Counted from the first letter of the stretch, positions 1 to 6,662 are shown. The stretch is DNA of 9,337 nt from Clostridiales bacterium (GCA_003522945.1 DPHR01000150.1:473-9809); one strand, 5' to 3'. The notes: generated from the letters alone by a model not told the origin. A program made the numbers and translations.

Positions 1-1498
1 AAAGGGCGAGACCGTGTTCTCCGGCGCCGACGCCTTCAAGCTCTACGATACCTACGGATTCCCGCTGGATCTCACGAAGGAAATGGCGGCGGACGAGGGC
101 ATGACGGTCGATGAGCCCGCGTTCCAGACTCTGATGAAGGAACAGCGCGAGCGCGCCCGCGCCGCCCGCAGCTCCGATGAGACCGCCTGGGCGGGGCTCG
201 ACCTCGGCCTGGACAATCTCCCCACCAAGTTCACCGGCTATGAGCGTCTGCACGACGACTGCACCATCCTCGCCATCGTTGCCGAGGACGAGCTGCGCGA
301 GCGCGTCGGCTCCGGCGTGCACGCGAGCATCGTTCTCGACAAAACACCGTTCTACGCCGAAATGGGCGGCCAGAGCGCCGACCATGGCCTGCTCATTCTC
401 AAGGACGCCGTCTTTGAGGTGCACGATGTGCAGAAGAACAAGGCCGGCAAGGTGCTTCACCACGGCGTGATGGTCTCCGGCAATCTCGCCGTCGGCGACA
501 AGGTGAACGCCTGCGTCGATACCGGCCGCCGCAAGGCGATCATGCGCGCCCACAGCGCCACCCACCTGCTGCACAAGGCGCTGCGCACCGTTCTCGGCGA
601 CCATGTCCATCAGGCCGGTTCGCTCGTTGAGCCCGACCGTCTCCGCTTTGACTTTACCCACTTCTCCGCCATGAAGCCCGAGGAGATCGCCTCCGTCGAG
701 CGCATGGTGAACGAGGCCGTGCTCGAAGGCTTCCCCATCACCGTGAAGGAGATGCCCATCGCGGAGGCACGCAGTATCGGCGCAATGGCGCTCTTCGGCG
801 AAAAGTACGGCGACGTTGTCCGCGTCGTTGATATGGGCGATGGCTACTCCGTGGAGTTCTGCGGCGGCACCCACCTCGACAATACCGCGAAGGTCGGCTC
901 GCTGCGCATCGTGAGCGAGTTCTCCGTTGCGAGCGGCGTGCGCCGTATCGAGGCCATCACCGGCCAGGAAACGCTCAAATTCATGGAGAACAACACACGT
1001 CTGCTCATGACGCTTTCCGAGCGTCTCAAGGCCAAGCCGGAGGAGCTGCTCACCCGCGCCGAGGCGCGCACGAGCGAGATCCGCGAGCTGCGCTCCGAGC
1101 TCGAAAAGTTCCGCGGCCGCGAAATGCTCTCCAACGCCGAGAGCTTCCTCGCCAGCTCCAAGAAGGTCGGCCCGCTGCACGTGTTCACCGGCGTCGTGCC
1201 GGTCGATACGCCGGATAACCTCCGCAAGATCGGCGATTTCCTGCGCGACAAGGACGAGAGCATCGTTGCGGTGCTCGCCGCCGTGCACGACGGGAAGATC
1301 ACCTTCCACAGCGTGTGCGGCAAGGCGGCGGTCGCTGCCGGCGTCCGCGCGGGCGATATCATCCGCTCCGTCACCGCCATCTGCGGCGGCAAGGGCGGCG
1401 GCAAGCCGGATTCCGCCATGGGCGGCGGCGCCGATACGCTCAAGCTCGACGACGCTCTCGCTACCGTGGACGATTTTGTCGCCGGAAAGCTGAACTGA
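1..1498 (+). CDS. alaS: Alanine--tRNA ligase, C-terminal part (5' end outside window)
   Basis: Charges tRNA(Ala) with alanine in the cytoplasm and hydrolyses mischarged Ser/Gly-tRNA(Ala). The reading frame is open from base 2, and the first residues (KGETVFSGADAFKLYDTYGF) match the stretch that links the catalytic domain to the editing domain. The GTG at 14 is therefore internal and the true start lies upstream. About 498 residues are visible of the usual 870-880. The editing domain shows both zinc/catalytic motifs, HSATH (from base 551) and CGGTH (from base 860). The C-terminal DHHA1/C-Ala domain carries the glycine-rich GGKGGGKPDSAMGGG motif near 1384-1428. No frameshift or missing motif is seen. 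Codon use strongly favours C-ending codons, as in guaA at the other end of the window, which fits high expression. The gene ends in TGA at 1496-1498, just before a strong hairpin terminator. Confidence 0.97.
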   Translation, partial: KGETVFSGADAFKLYDTYGFPLDLTKEMAADEGMTVDEPAFQTLMKEQRERARAARSSDETAWAGLDLGLDNLPTKFTGYERLHDDCTILAIVAEDELRERVGSGVHASIVLDKTPFYAEMGGQSADHGLLILKDAVFEVHDVQKNKAGKVLHHGVMVSGNLAVGDKVNACVDTGRRKAIMRAHSATHLLHKALRTVLGDHVHQAGSLVEPDRLRFDFTHFSAMKPEEIASVERMVNEAVLEGFPITVKEMPIAEARSIGAMALFGEKYGDVVRVVDMGDGYSVEFCGGTHLDNTAKVGSLRIVSEFSVASGVRRIEAITGQETLKFMENNTRLLMTLSERLKAKPEELLTRAEARTSEIRELRSELEKFRGREMLSNAESFLASSKKVGPLHVFTGVVPVDTPDNLRKIGDFLRDKDESIVAVLAAVHDGKITFHSVCGKAAVAAGVRAGDIIRSVTAICGGKGGGKPDSAMGGGADTLKLDDALATVDDFVAGKLN

Positions 1499-1505
1499 AT
1501 TTTTC

Positions 1506-1532
1506 AAAAGCCGCCGCATTGCGGCGGCTTTT
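1506..1532 (+). terminator. Rho-independent terminator of alaS
   Basis: A 13-bp perfect inverted repeat (arm AAAAGCCGCCGCA) sits 7 bases after the alaS stop codon. The two arms are separated by one base, so the real loop must open the innermost pairs. The G+C-rich core is followed by a T run that is part of the right arm. This is a textbook intrinsic terminator and separates alaS from the HIT gene, so the HIT gene presumably has its own promoter or depends on read-through. Confidence 0.88.
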
Positions 1533-1558
1533 GCCCATTATGTGAAAGGAGCACTATT

Positions 1559-1900
1559 ATGAACGACTGCCTTTTCTGCAAGATCATCGCCGGGGAGATC
1601 CCGTCCGCGAAGGTGTATGAGGACGAGCACGTCTACGCCTTCCGCGACATCAACCCCCAGGCCCCGACGCACATTCTCGTTGTGCCGAAAGAGCACATCG
1701 GCTCCGCCGCGGAGCTGACGGAGGAAAACTCCGCAGCCGCCGCGCGCTGCCTCGTCGCCGCGGCGAAGATCGCCGAGCGCGAAGCGCTGACCGGCGGCTA
1801 CCGCATCGTATCCAACGTCGGCTCCGACGCCGGACAGACCGTGAAGCATCTCCACTTCCACATCCTCGGCGGCAAGCGCCTGGACGACACGATGGCGTAA
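1559..1900 (+). CDS. HIT-family (HinT-like) nucleotide phosphoramidase/hydrolase
   Basis: A 113-residue protein, the usual length of a single-domain HINT protein. It shows the family signature HLHFHILGG with the histidine triad at H97, H99 and H101, where the middle and last histidines form the active site that attacks the alpha-phosphate of nucleotide phosphoramidates such as AMP-lysine. The N-terminal CLFC pair (C4, C7) is the metal-binding variant common in Gram-positive HIT proteins. The conserved AFRDINPQAPTHILVVPKEH segment (residues 27-46) completes the fold. The ATG at 1559 has an AAAGGAG Shine-Dalgarno sequence 7 bases upstream, which supports this start. It lies alone between the alaS terminator and a repeat element that begins 11 bases after its stop. 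The cellular substrate of bacterial HINT proteins is not settled, so no pathway is assigned. Confidence 0.93.
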   Translation: MNDCLFCKIIAGEIPSAKVYEDEHVYAFRDINPQAPTHILVVPKEHIGSAAELTEENSAAAARCLVAAAKIAEREALTGGYRIVSNVGSDAGQTVKHLHFHILGGKRLDDTMA

Positions 1901-1910
1901 AGGGTAAACA

Positions 1911-2041
1911 AAACCTCTCAGTCACGGCGCTGCGCGCCGCGCCAGCTCCCCTGTTAGGGGAGCCAAGTTAGTATTCCGCAAACCCGCTTGCCTCCCCTAA
2001 CAGGGGAGGTGGCAAAACCAAAGGTTTTGACGGAGAGGTTT
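1911..2041. repeat. 131-bp MITE-like inverted element made of two opposed double-hairpin units
   Basis: The ends are inverted repeats: AAACCTCTC (1911-1919) and GAGAGGTTT (2033-2041), extendable to 13 of 14 bases with one mismatch. The left unit (1911-1967) reads CTCTC-A-GTC, then a hairpin with stem CGGCGC/GCGCCG (1925-1939), then a hairpin with stem GCTCCCCT/AGGGGAGC and loop GTT (1945-1963), then CAAG. The right unit (1987-2041, read on the minus strand) has the same order: CTCTC-C-GTC, hairpin AAAACC/GGTTTT (2014-2028), hairpin CCTCCCCT/AGGGGAGG (1991-2009), CAAG. The bases between the units are 1968-1986. The second hairpins of the two units are exact reverse complements over 17 bases, so the whole element can also fold on itself. 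It encodes no protein. It resembles non-autonomous short interspersed repeats I recall from Oscillospiraceae genomes; that resemblance is recollection, not a search. Confidence 0.8.
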
Positions 2042-2060
2042 CCTTTTGGCGCGAGACAAT

Positions 2061-2103
2061 CCCTCAGTCAGCTTTGCTGACAGCTCCCTTTGCACAAGGG
2101 AGC
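2061..2103 (+). repeat. Third, variant copy of the double-hairpin repeat
   Basis: This copy has the same layout as the units in the preceding inverted element: a CCCTCAGTC lead, a first hairpin GTCAGC-TTT-GCTGAC (2067-2081), then a second hairpin GCTCCCTT-TGCAC-AAGGGAGC (2083-2103). It lies in the same orientation as the left unit of the neighbouring element. It lacks the GCCA linker and CAAG tail seen there, and its second hairpin has a different loop. It stands alone, without an inverted partner inside the window. Confidence 0.7.
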
Positions 2104-2109
2104 ATTTTT
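2083..2109 (+). terminator. Terminator-like hairpin inside the third repeat unit
   Basis: A perfect 8-bp stem (GCTCCCTT/AAGGGAGC) with a 5-base loop is followed by A and TTTTT at 2105-2109. This has the form of an intrinsic terminator and would isolate the XRE-comEC genes from transcription arriving from the HIT gene. It is built from the second hairpin of a dispersed repeat, so its terminator role is inferred from shape only. Confidence 0.6.
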
Positions 2110-2121
2110 AAACATGTACAA

Positions 2122-2169
2122 CCAACCGTATGGTTGGAAAAACTAAGCGGAACGCAACCGTTTGGTAGC
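2122..2169. promoter_or_regulatory. Candidate operator: two palindromic sites 32 bp apart
   Basis: Site 1 (2122-2137) is CCAACC-GTAT-GGTTGG, a perfect 6-bp inverted repeat around a 4-base centre. Site 2 (2154-2169) is GCAACC-GTTT-GGTAGC, with 5 of 6 arm positions matching. Aligned as direct repeats the sites share 12 of 14 core bases. Their 32-bp offset is about three helical turns, so both would face the same side of the DNA. They sit 18 bases or more before the start of a small XRE-type regulator gene, which suggests that the regulator binds them. No clear -35/-10 pair could be assigned here. Confidence 0.45.
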
Positions 2170-2187
2170 ATCAACTCGGGTGATTGT

Positions 2188-2403
2188 ATGTATTTTCCGC
2201 GTCTGTATGAGCTTCGGGAAGACCATGATCTGACACAAAAGAAGATCGCCGAATATCTGACCATGCATCCGGAGGTCTACCGCCGGTACGAAGCCGGTAT
2301 CCGGGAGATCCCGGTCTGGGCGGTGATCCGGCTCGCGGAGCTGTATCACGTTTCCACAGACTATCTGCTCGGCCTGACGGACGAAAAGAACGGCCATGCG
2401 TAA
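2188..2403 (+). CDS. Small XRE-family helix-turn-helix transcriptional regulator
   Basis: A 71-residue protein that is almost entirely one Cro/C1-type HTH domain. LYELREDHDLTQKKIAEYL (residues 6-24) holds the first helices, HPEVYRRYEAGIREIPVWAV (residues 27-46) covers the recognition helix and the following turn, and the domain ends in the typical LAELYHVSTDYLLGLTDEK. There is no ligand-binding or dimerisation domain. The ATG at 2188 is chosen because the HTH begins there; it has a modest GGGTGA ribosome site 4 bases upstream. The frame continues back into the repeat at 2061-2103, but those codons look non-coding. The 3' end overlaps the comEC start by 8 bases, so the two are probably co-translated. 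The target is unknown; paired palindromes directly upstream suggest autoregulation together with comEC. Confidence 0.82.
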   Translation: MYFPRLYELREDHDLTQKKIAEYLTMHPEVYRRYEAGIREIPVWAVIRLAELYHVSTDYLLGLTDEKNGHA

Positions 2404-4696
2404 AGCGGCGCTGCTCTGCGGGACGCTGTCCCTTGCCGTTTTCGTATCCTTTTATCTCCTGCCGGAGAGCGTTCTGCTCCCGGCGGCGGGCGTCTGCGCG
2501 CTTCTTTCCGCGCTTTCGCTGCTGCTTCCGCGCGGAAAGGGCCGGGCCCGCGCGCATCTCGCGCTGCTCGGCGCGGCGATCGGGCTTTTCGCCTTTTTCG
2601 TGCAGGAGCATTTTCTCGCCGCGCCCTCGGACGCGCTCGCCGGGGAAAAGCGCGTGATCTCCGTGCGCGTGACGGACTACCCGGACATTTACGATACGAG
2701 CGAATACATAACGGTGCGTGTCCGAGACCCGGACCTGCCGGGCGTGAAGTGCCGCATCGCCTCCTACGATACGGAAAATTTCACCGCGCTCACGCCGGGC
2801 GACGAGCTTTCCGTCCCGGTAAAGCTGCTCCCGGCGCGCGAGCGCAACGGCCAGAGCGTGGATACCTACGCCGCGCGGGGCATCTTCCTTCGCGCTACGG
2901 CGACCGGCGCGCCGGAGATCACCGGACGCTGGGACTTTTCGTTTCTTTATGCGCCGAAGGCGCTCTGCCGCGCCATCGGGGAGATCTGCCGAAGCGCGTT
3001 CCCGCCGGATGTGCAGCCGTTTCTCACGGCGCTCCTCACCGGCGACAAGACCGACCTTTACGACGACGGCGCGCATTACTACGCCCTTGCCGACGCGGGG
3101 CTCGCGCACGTCGTGGCGGTGTCCGGCATGCACATCGCCTTTCTCATGGGCTTTCTCTTTCTGCTGATCGGGCGACGGCCGTGGGCGGTCGCGGTGAGTC
3201 TGCCGGTGCTGCTGCTCTTTGCGGCAATGACCGGCTTTACGCCGTCGGTGACACGCGCGGCGGTCATGCAGTTCTTCCTTCTCGCCGCCCCGCTTTTCGG
3301 CCGGGAGAGCGACGGCGCAACGTCACTTTTGACGGCGCTTGCCCTGCTGCTCCTTCTCAACCCCTCCGCCTGTGCGAGCGTCAGTCTGCAATTGAGCTTC
3401 TCCTCCGTGGCGGGCATCTGGTTTCTTTCCGATCGGATGTACCGCGCGCTCAGCCGGCGGATCGAGGACTTGAAGATCGCCGAAAACCGGCACGCCCGGC
3501 GCGTTCTTCTTTTCGCCGCGGGCTCGGTTTCGAGCAGCATCGGCGCGATGGCGCTCTCCGCGCCGCTCACGGCAGTGCACTTCGGCTCGGTGTCGGTCGT
3601 GTCGCCGATATCGAACATCCTCTGCCTGTGGATCGTTTCGGCGGTCTACATCGGCGGGTACATCATCGTGCTGCTCGGCGCGTTTCTGCCCGGCGCCGCG
3701 GCGCTGGCCGGAAGCGTTCTCGCGTGGGGCGTGCGGTATATTTACGCGGTGTCCGGCTTCCTCTCGCGCCTCCCGTGCGCGAACGTTTATGTGCGCAATC
3801 CGCTCTTTCTCGGCTGGCTCGCGCTCGTATACGCGCTCTTTTTCGCCGCGTGGCTGCGCTCTCGGAAAACCGGGCGCTTCCGCGCGCTCGCGCCGATATG
3901 CGTTTCGCTCGCGCTGCTCTTTGCCGCCGCGGGCATTACGAGACTCCAATGGAGCGATACGCTCCGTCTCACGGCGCTCGACGTCGGGCAGGGGGAATGC
4001 ATCGTTCTCACGAGCGGGGAGCATGCCGCGGTGATCGACTGCGGCGGAAGCTGGGTCACGCACGACGCCGGGAAAAGCGCCGTGCAGTTTCTCGGCGGCG
4101 AGTGCCGGAAGAGCATCGACGCGCTCATCCTTACGCACCTCCACACCGACCACGCCAACGGCGCGGCGCAGCTCTTATCCCGCGTGCGCGTCGGCACGCT
4201 CTATCTGCCGCGCGAAACGAAGGAAACATCTCTGCTCGCGGAGATACTGGATGCCGCGGAGCGGCAGGGGACACGGGTGGAATATGTGACGGAGGACATG
4301 GCGCTGCCGCTCGGCACGGCTGGGCTTGCCGTCTGGTCACCGCTGCTGCCGGAATCCGACGACGCGAACGAAAACGGCCTCATCATTGCGGTCTCGCAGG
4401 ATGATTTCGAGGCGTTCATCCTCGGCGACGCGCCGTCCAAGGCGGAAAAGGCGCTCATTGCGAGCGCGCCGATGCCGGACGCCGAGGTGCTGTTCGTTGC
4501 GCACCACGGCTCGAACACATCCACCTGCAAAGAGCTTCTGGAAGCGATCACGCCGGAAACGGCGGTCATTTCCGTTGGGTATAATACGTACGGCCATCCG
4601 ACGCAGAAGGTTCTCGACCGGCTGGCAAAATATGAGATCACCGTGCTGCGCACGGATACCGACGGCGAGATCACCATCGCCGCCGGGGAAGGGTAA
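2396..4696 (+). CDS. comEC: ComEC/Rec2-family DNA-uptake channel protein
   Basis: A polytopic inner-membrane protein that in competent bacteria carries single-stranded DNA across the membrane. At 766 residues it has full family length. The N-terminal hydrophobic helices (about 5-70) and DUF4131-type soluble region (about 85-180) are followed by the Competence domain (about 200-480), with the hallmark HVVAVSGMHIAFL at 228-240 and many membrane segments. A C-terminal metallo-beta-lactamase-fold domain (about 520-766) shows LDVGQGE (528-534), the metal-binding HLHTDH (581-586), AHHGS (702-706) and GHPT (743-746), so the putative nuclease site looks intact. The ATG at 2396 overlaps the preceding HTH gene by 8 bases. 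holA starts 6 bases after its stop, an arrangement that recurs in Bacillota. No comEA or pilus genes are visible here, so actual competence cannot be judged from the window. Confidence 0.95.
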   Translation: MRKAALLCGTLSLAVFVSFYLLPESVLLPAAGVCALLSALSLLLPRGKGRARAHLALLGAAIGLFAFFVQEHFLAAPSDALAGEKRVISVRVTDYPDIYDTSEYITVRVRDPDLPGVKCRIASYDTENFTALTPGDELSVPVKLLPARERNGQSVDTYAARGIFLRATATGAPEITGRWDFSFLYAPKALCRAIGEICRSAFPPDVQPFLTALLTGDKTDLYDDGAHYYALADAGLAHVVAVSGMHIAFLMGFLFLLIGRRPWAVAVSLPVLLLFAAMTGFTPSVTRAAVMQFFLLAAPLFGRESDGATSLLTALALLLLLNPSACASVSLQLSFSSVAGIWFLSDRMYRALSRRIEDLKIAENRHARRVLLFAAGSVSSSIGAMALSAPLTAVHFGSVSVVSPISNILCLWIVSAVYIGGYIIVLLGAFLPGAAALAGSVLAWGVRYIYAVSGFLSRLPCANVYVRNPLFLGWLALVYALFFAAWLRSRKTGRFRALAPICVSLALLFAAAGITRLQWSDTLRLTALDVGQGECIVLTSGEHAAVIDCGGSWVTHDAGKSAVQFLGGECRKSIDALILTHLHTDHANGAAQLLSRVRVGTLYLPRETKETSLLAEILDAAERQGTRVEYVTEDMALPLGTAGLAVWSPLLPESDDANENGLIIAVSQDDFEAFILGDAPSKAEKALIASAPMPDAEVLFVAHHGSNTSTCKELLEAITPETAVISVGYNTYGHPTQKVLDRLAKYEITVLRTDTDGEITIAAGEG

Positions 4697-4702
4697 AACG
4701 CT

Positions 4703-5752
4703 ATGGCAAAACCGTCCTTCGGCAAAAAGGAAACGCCGCTCGACTACGGCGCGCTTGTAAAAAATCTCCGCGACAAAGGCCCGGAAAAGCTCTATCTTCT
4801 CTGGGGCGAGGAGGACTATCTTCTCGCGGACTTCGTTTCGCGCCTGCGCGCCGCGTGCGTCGGCGCGGAGGGAGACGAGTTCAACGCAAAGCGCATCGAC
4901 TCTCCCGCGCCTGCGGCGAACGACATCGCCGAAGCGCTCGACGCCATGCCGTTTTTCGGAGACAGGACGTTCGTGGAGCTGCGCGGATTTGACGTGAACA
5001 AGTGCCGTGACGAGCGCACCACCGCGCTCTTTGCGGACATTCCGGACTGGTGTACCGTTGTCATCACGCTCCCGACGGGTATGGAGCCGGACGGACGGCT
5101 CTCATTTATCAAGCAGCTCAAATCCGCGGGCAAGGCCGTGAACTTCACGGCGCAGACCGGCACGCCGCTCAACAACTGGATCGCGCGCCGCTTTGAAGCC
5201 AACGGCAAGCGCATTGACCGCGACGCCGTGGACCGGCTCGTGTTTCTCTCCGGCGATCTTATGAACCGGCTCATCCCGGAGATCGCAAAGATCTGCGGCT
5301 ATGTCCCCGGAGACCGCGTCACGGCGCAGGACGTTGAAAAGCTTGCGCATCACATCCCGGAGGCGGACGCCTTCCAGATGACCGAGGAGATTGCCCGCCG
5401 GAACTATGACGGCGCGGCGGCCAAGCTCGCGGAGCTTCTCGCCGGGGACGCCGAGCCCATCGAGATCATGGGCGTGATCGGCTGGCAGGTGCGGCAGCTC
5501 TATGCCGCGAAGATCGCCGAGAAGAGCGGGCGCGGCGTGCCGTTTCTTATGGAGATCCTCGGCACGTCGAGCGAGTACCGCGCGCGGAAGATCGCCGAAA
5601 CTGCGGCAAAGTTTTCGCTTCCGGCGCTTACGAACGGCGTGCGCCTGTGCGCGGAGTGCGCCATGAAGCCGCGCGAGAGCGGCGCGATCACGGACGCCGA
5701 GGCGGTCAAGGAATTTCTGATCCGCTTTGCGATGGAGAGCCGCCGTGCTTAA
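4703..5752 (+). CDS. holA: DNA polymerase III subunit delta (clamp-loader wrench)
   Basis: The delta subunit opens the beta sliding clamp within the clamp-loader complex at the replication fork. At 349 residues it matches the usual 330-350. The N-terminal domain begins with PEKLYLLWGEEDYLL (about 27-41), the family's Y-L-x-x-G-x-E/D-x-x-L signature. It continues with the AMPFFGDRTFVELRGF segment (about 81-96), which corresponds to the clamp-contacting strand and helix, and VVITLP (about 119-124). The C-terminal collar helices include the conserved WQVRQLY (about 255-261). The ATG at 4703 has GGGGAAGGG upstream, within the end of comEC. The gene lies between comEC and rnmV in one tight plus-strand run and overlaps the latter by 8 bases. 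Nothing is unusual in its sequence. Confidence 0.93.
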   Translation: MAKPSFGKKETPLDYGALVKNLRDKGPEKLYLLWGEEDYLLADFVSRLRAACVGAEGDEFNAKRIDSPAPAANDIAEALDAMPFFGDRTFVELRGFDVNKCRDERTTALFADIPDWCTVVITLPTGMEPDGRLSFIKQLKSAGKAVNFTAQTGTPLNNWIARRFEANGKRIDRDAVDRLVFLSGDLMNRLIPEIAKICGYVPGDRVTAQDVEKLAHHIPEADAFQMTEEIARRNYDGAAAKLAELLAGDAEPIEIMGVIGWQVRQLYAAKIAEKSGRGVPFLMEILGTSSEYRARKIAETAAKFSLPALTNGVRLCAECAMKPRESGAITDAEAVKEFLIRFAMESRRA

Positions 5753-6431
5753 GATCAAAGAAGCCATTGTCGTGGAAGGGCGGTACGATAAGATCGCCCT
5801 TGAGCCGCTCGTCGATACCGCGATTTTCACGACCGACGGGTTCGGTATATTCAAAAACAAGGAAAAGCTCGCCCTGCTCCGGCGCGTGGCCGAGCAGCGA
5901 GGGCTCATCGTCCTCACGGACGCGGACGGCGCGGGGCTCGTCATCCGCAACCGTCTGCGCGGCGCGATAAGCGCGCAGTATCTCAAGCATGCCTACATCC
6001 CGGACGTGGCGGGCAAGGAGCGGCGCAAAAAAGCGCCCTCGCGCGCCGGGACGCTCGGCGTGGAGGGCATGAAGCCGGAAATTCTGGAAGAGGCGCTGCG
6101 CCGCGCCGGGGCGGTGTGCGATACGGAGACGCGCGGGCGCGTCACCAAGGCCAATCTCGCCGCTCTCGGTCTCTCCGGCGGGGCGGACAGCGCCGCGCGG
6201 CGGAAAGCTCTGCAGAAAAAGCTCGCGCTGCCGGAGAATCTTTCGGCCAACGCCCTGCTCGACGCGGTCAACTCGCTCTATACACGGGATGAATTTCTAT
6301 CGGCGGCGCGCTCTTTCGAGCACGAAGGCCGCGGCGTTGCCGAGCAGGAGAAAGCCGCCGGAGGCGGTCTCAAGCTCGGCGGCGAGCCGGTAGAGAGCAT
6401 AGGTGCGCGGCGCGAGCTCTCCGATATGTAA
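5745..6431 (+). CDS. rnmV: Ribonuclease M5 (5S rRNA maturase), with an extended C-terminus
   Basis: RNase M5 cuts 5S rRNA precursor to its mature ends; in Bacillus it acts on the 5S-L18 complex. The N-terminal TOPRIM domain shows the catalytic glutamate in VVEGRYD (E11) and the acidic pair in LTDAD (D59, D61), followed by GTLGVEGMKPE (about 102-112) and a DUF4093-type tail with LGLSGGADSAARRK and LYTRDEF (to about 184). The start is a GTG at 5745, inside the last codons of holA, with GGAGAG 5 bases upstream; an in-frame ATG at 5727 would add residues not expected in the family. The predicted length is 228, against about 180-190 for most RNase M5 proteins. The excess (about residue 185 onward) is low-complexity and lies opposite a minus-strand gene. 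The enzyme core appears complete, so activity is expected. Confidence 0.88.
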   Translation: MLKIKEAIVVEGRYDKIALEPLVDTAIFTTDGFGIFKNKEKLALLRRVAEQRGLIVLTDADGAGLVIRNRLRGAISAQYLKHAYIPDVAGKERRKKAPSRAGTLGVEGMKPEILEEALRRAGAVCDTETRGRVTKANLAALGLSGGADSAARRKALQKKLALPENLSANALLDAVNSLYTRDEFLSAARSFEHEGRGVAEQEKAAGGGLKLGGEPVESIGARRELSDM

Positions 6432-6533
6432 AAGAAGGATTACCGAGCAGAAGAGCATCGCGCAGCTCACGCAGAGCGTCCCGCGCACCATGCCGAAAGC
6501 CTCCTCGCTCAGCGGGGAGAAAATACGTTTCAT
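6297..6533 (-). CDS. Small two-helix membrane protein of unknown function
   Basis: I do not recognise a family. The 78-residue protein has a polar N-terminus (MKRIFSPLSEEAFGMVRG), a first hydrophobic helix (about 19-36, rich in C, L and V), a polar middle with R and E, and a second hydrophobic stretch (about 57-70) ending in the basic tail ERARRR. The start at 6533 is set by an excellent ribosome site: GAGGTGAT, an 8-base match to the 16S rRNA tail, ending 3 bases before the ATG. The frame continues upstream, but those codons lie in A+T-richer intergenic DNA. Codon choice is G/C-ending, like real genes nearby. Its last 135 bases overlap the rnmV 3' end in antisense, and it is divergent from nrdR. 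Whether this gene or the rnmV tail is the older coding sequence cannot be told from one genome; I favour this gene. Confidence 0.66.
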   Translation of the reverse strand: MKRIFSPLSEEAFGMVRGTLCVSCAMLFCSVILLLHIGELAPRTYALYRLAAELETASGGFLLLGNAAAFVLERARRR

Positions 6534-6536
6534 AAA

Positions 6537-6545
6537 ATCACCTCT
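6537..6545 (-). promoter_or_regulatory. Strong Shine-Dalgarno deciding the start of the 78-residue membrane protein
   Basis: Read on the minus strand this is AGAGGTGAT, containing GAGGTGAT, which is fully complementary to the 3' end of 16S rRNA. It is followed by TTT and the ATG at 6533. Upstream ATG codons in the same frame have no such site. Confidence 0.7.
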
Positions 6546-6548
6546 TCC

Positions 6549-6578
6549 ATTGTACCCGCGCAGCGCATTGCGCCGCAA
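6549..6578 (-). promoter_or_regulatory. Possible promoter of the 78-residue membrane protein gene
   Basis: On the minus strand TTGCGG (6573-6578) and TACAAT (6549-6554) are separated by 18 bases. The -10 is good and the -35 is weak (TTG only). Transcription would start only a few bases before the ribosome site, giving a very short leader, so this is a tentative call. Confidence 0.35.
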
Positions 6579-6633
6579 CGGACAACATATGGAAACGGTG
6601 GATTTTTCTGCTTTTTTGTAACCGTATCTTGTC

Positions 6634-6662
6634 TTGTGACGGCGCGCGGCGTATGATATAAT
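6634..6662 (+). promoter_or_regulatory. Sigma-A type promoter of nrdR (extended -10)
   Basis: TTGTGA (6634-6639) and a perfect TATAAT (6657-6662) are separated by exactly 17 bases. A TG one base before the -10 adds an extended -10 element. The nrdR ATG lies 36 bases downstream of the -10, with an AGGGGG ribosome site at 6684-6689. No NrdR-box-like palindrome was noticed nearby. Confidence 0.78.

Noticed and set aside
14..16. GTG at 14 as the start of alaS
   Set aside because: The frame is open to the window edge, the preceding codons match AlaRS, and the catalytic domain would be missing.
1911..2103. CRISPR array
   Set aside because: The repeats are palindromic, opposed in orientation and only three in number, with no regular unique spacers or cas genes.
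2074..2187. Upstream extension of the XRE regulator by 38 codons
   Set aside because: The extension starts inside the third repeat unit and crosses the terminator-like hairpin and operator-like sites; the HTH domain begins at the ATG at 2188.
2171..3133. 320-codon minus-strand frame over the XRE gene and comEC 5' part
   Set aside because: An R/E/G-rich shadow opposite two recognisable genes, with no supporting start site.
2749..4404. 551-codon plus-strand frame inside comEC
   Set aside because: An arginine- and alanine-rich translation in an alternative frame of a G+C-rich gene with intact ComEC motifs; no start signal or recognisable domain.
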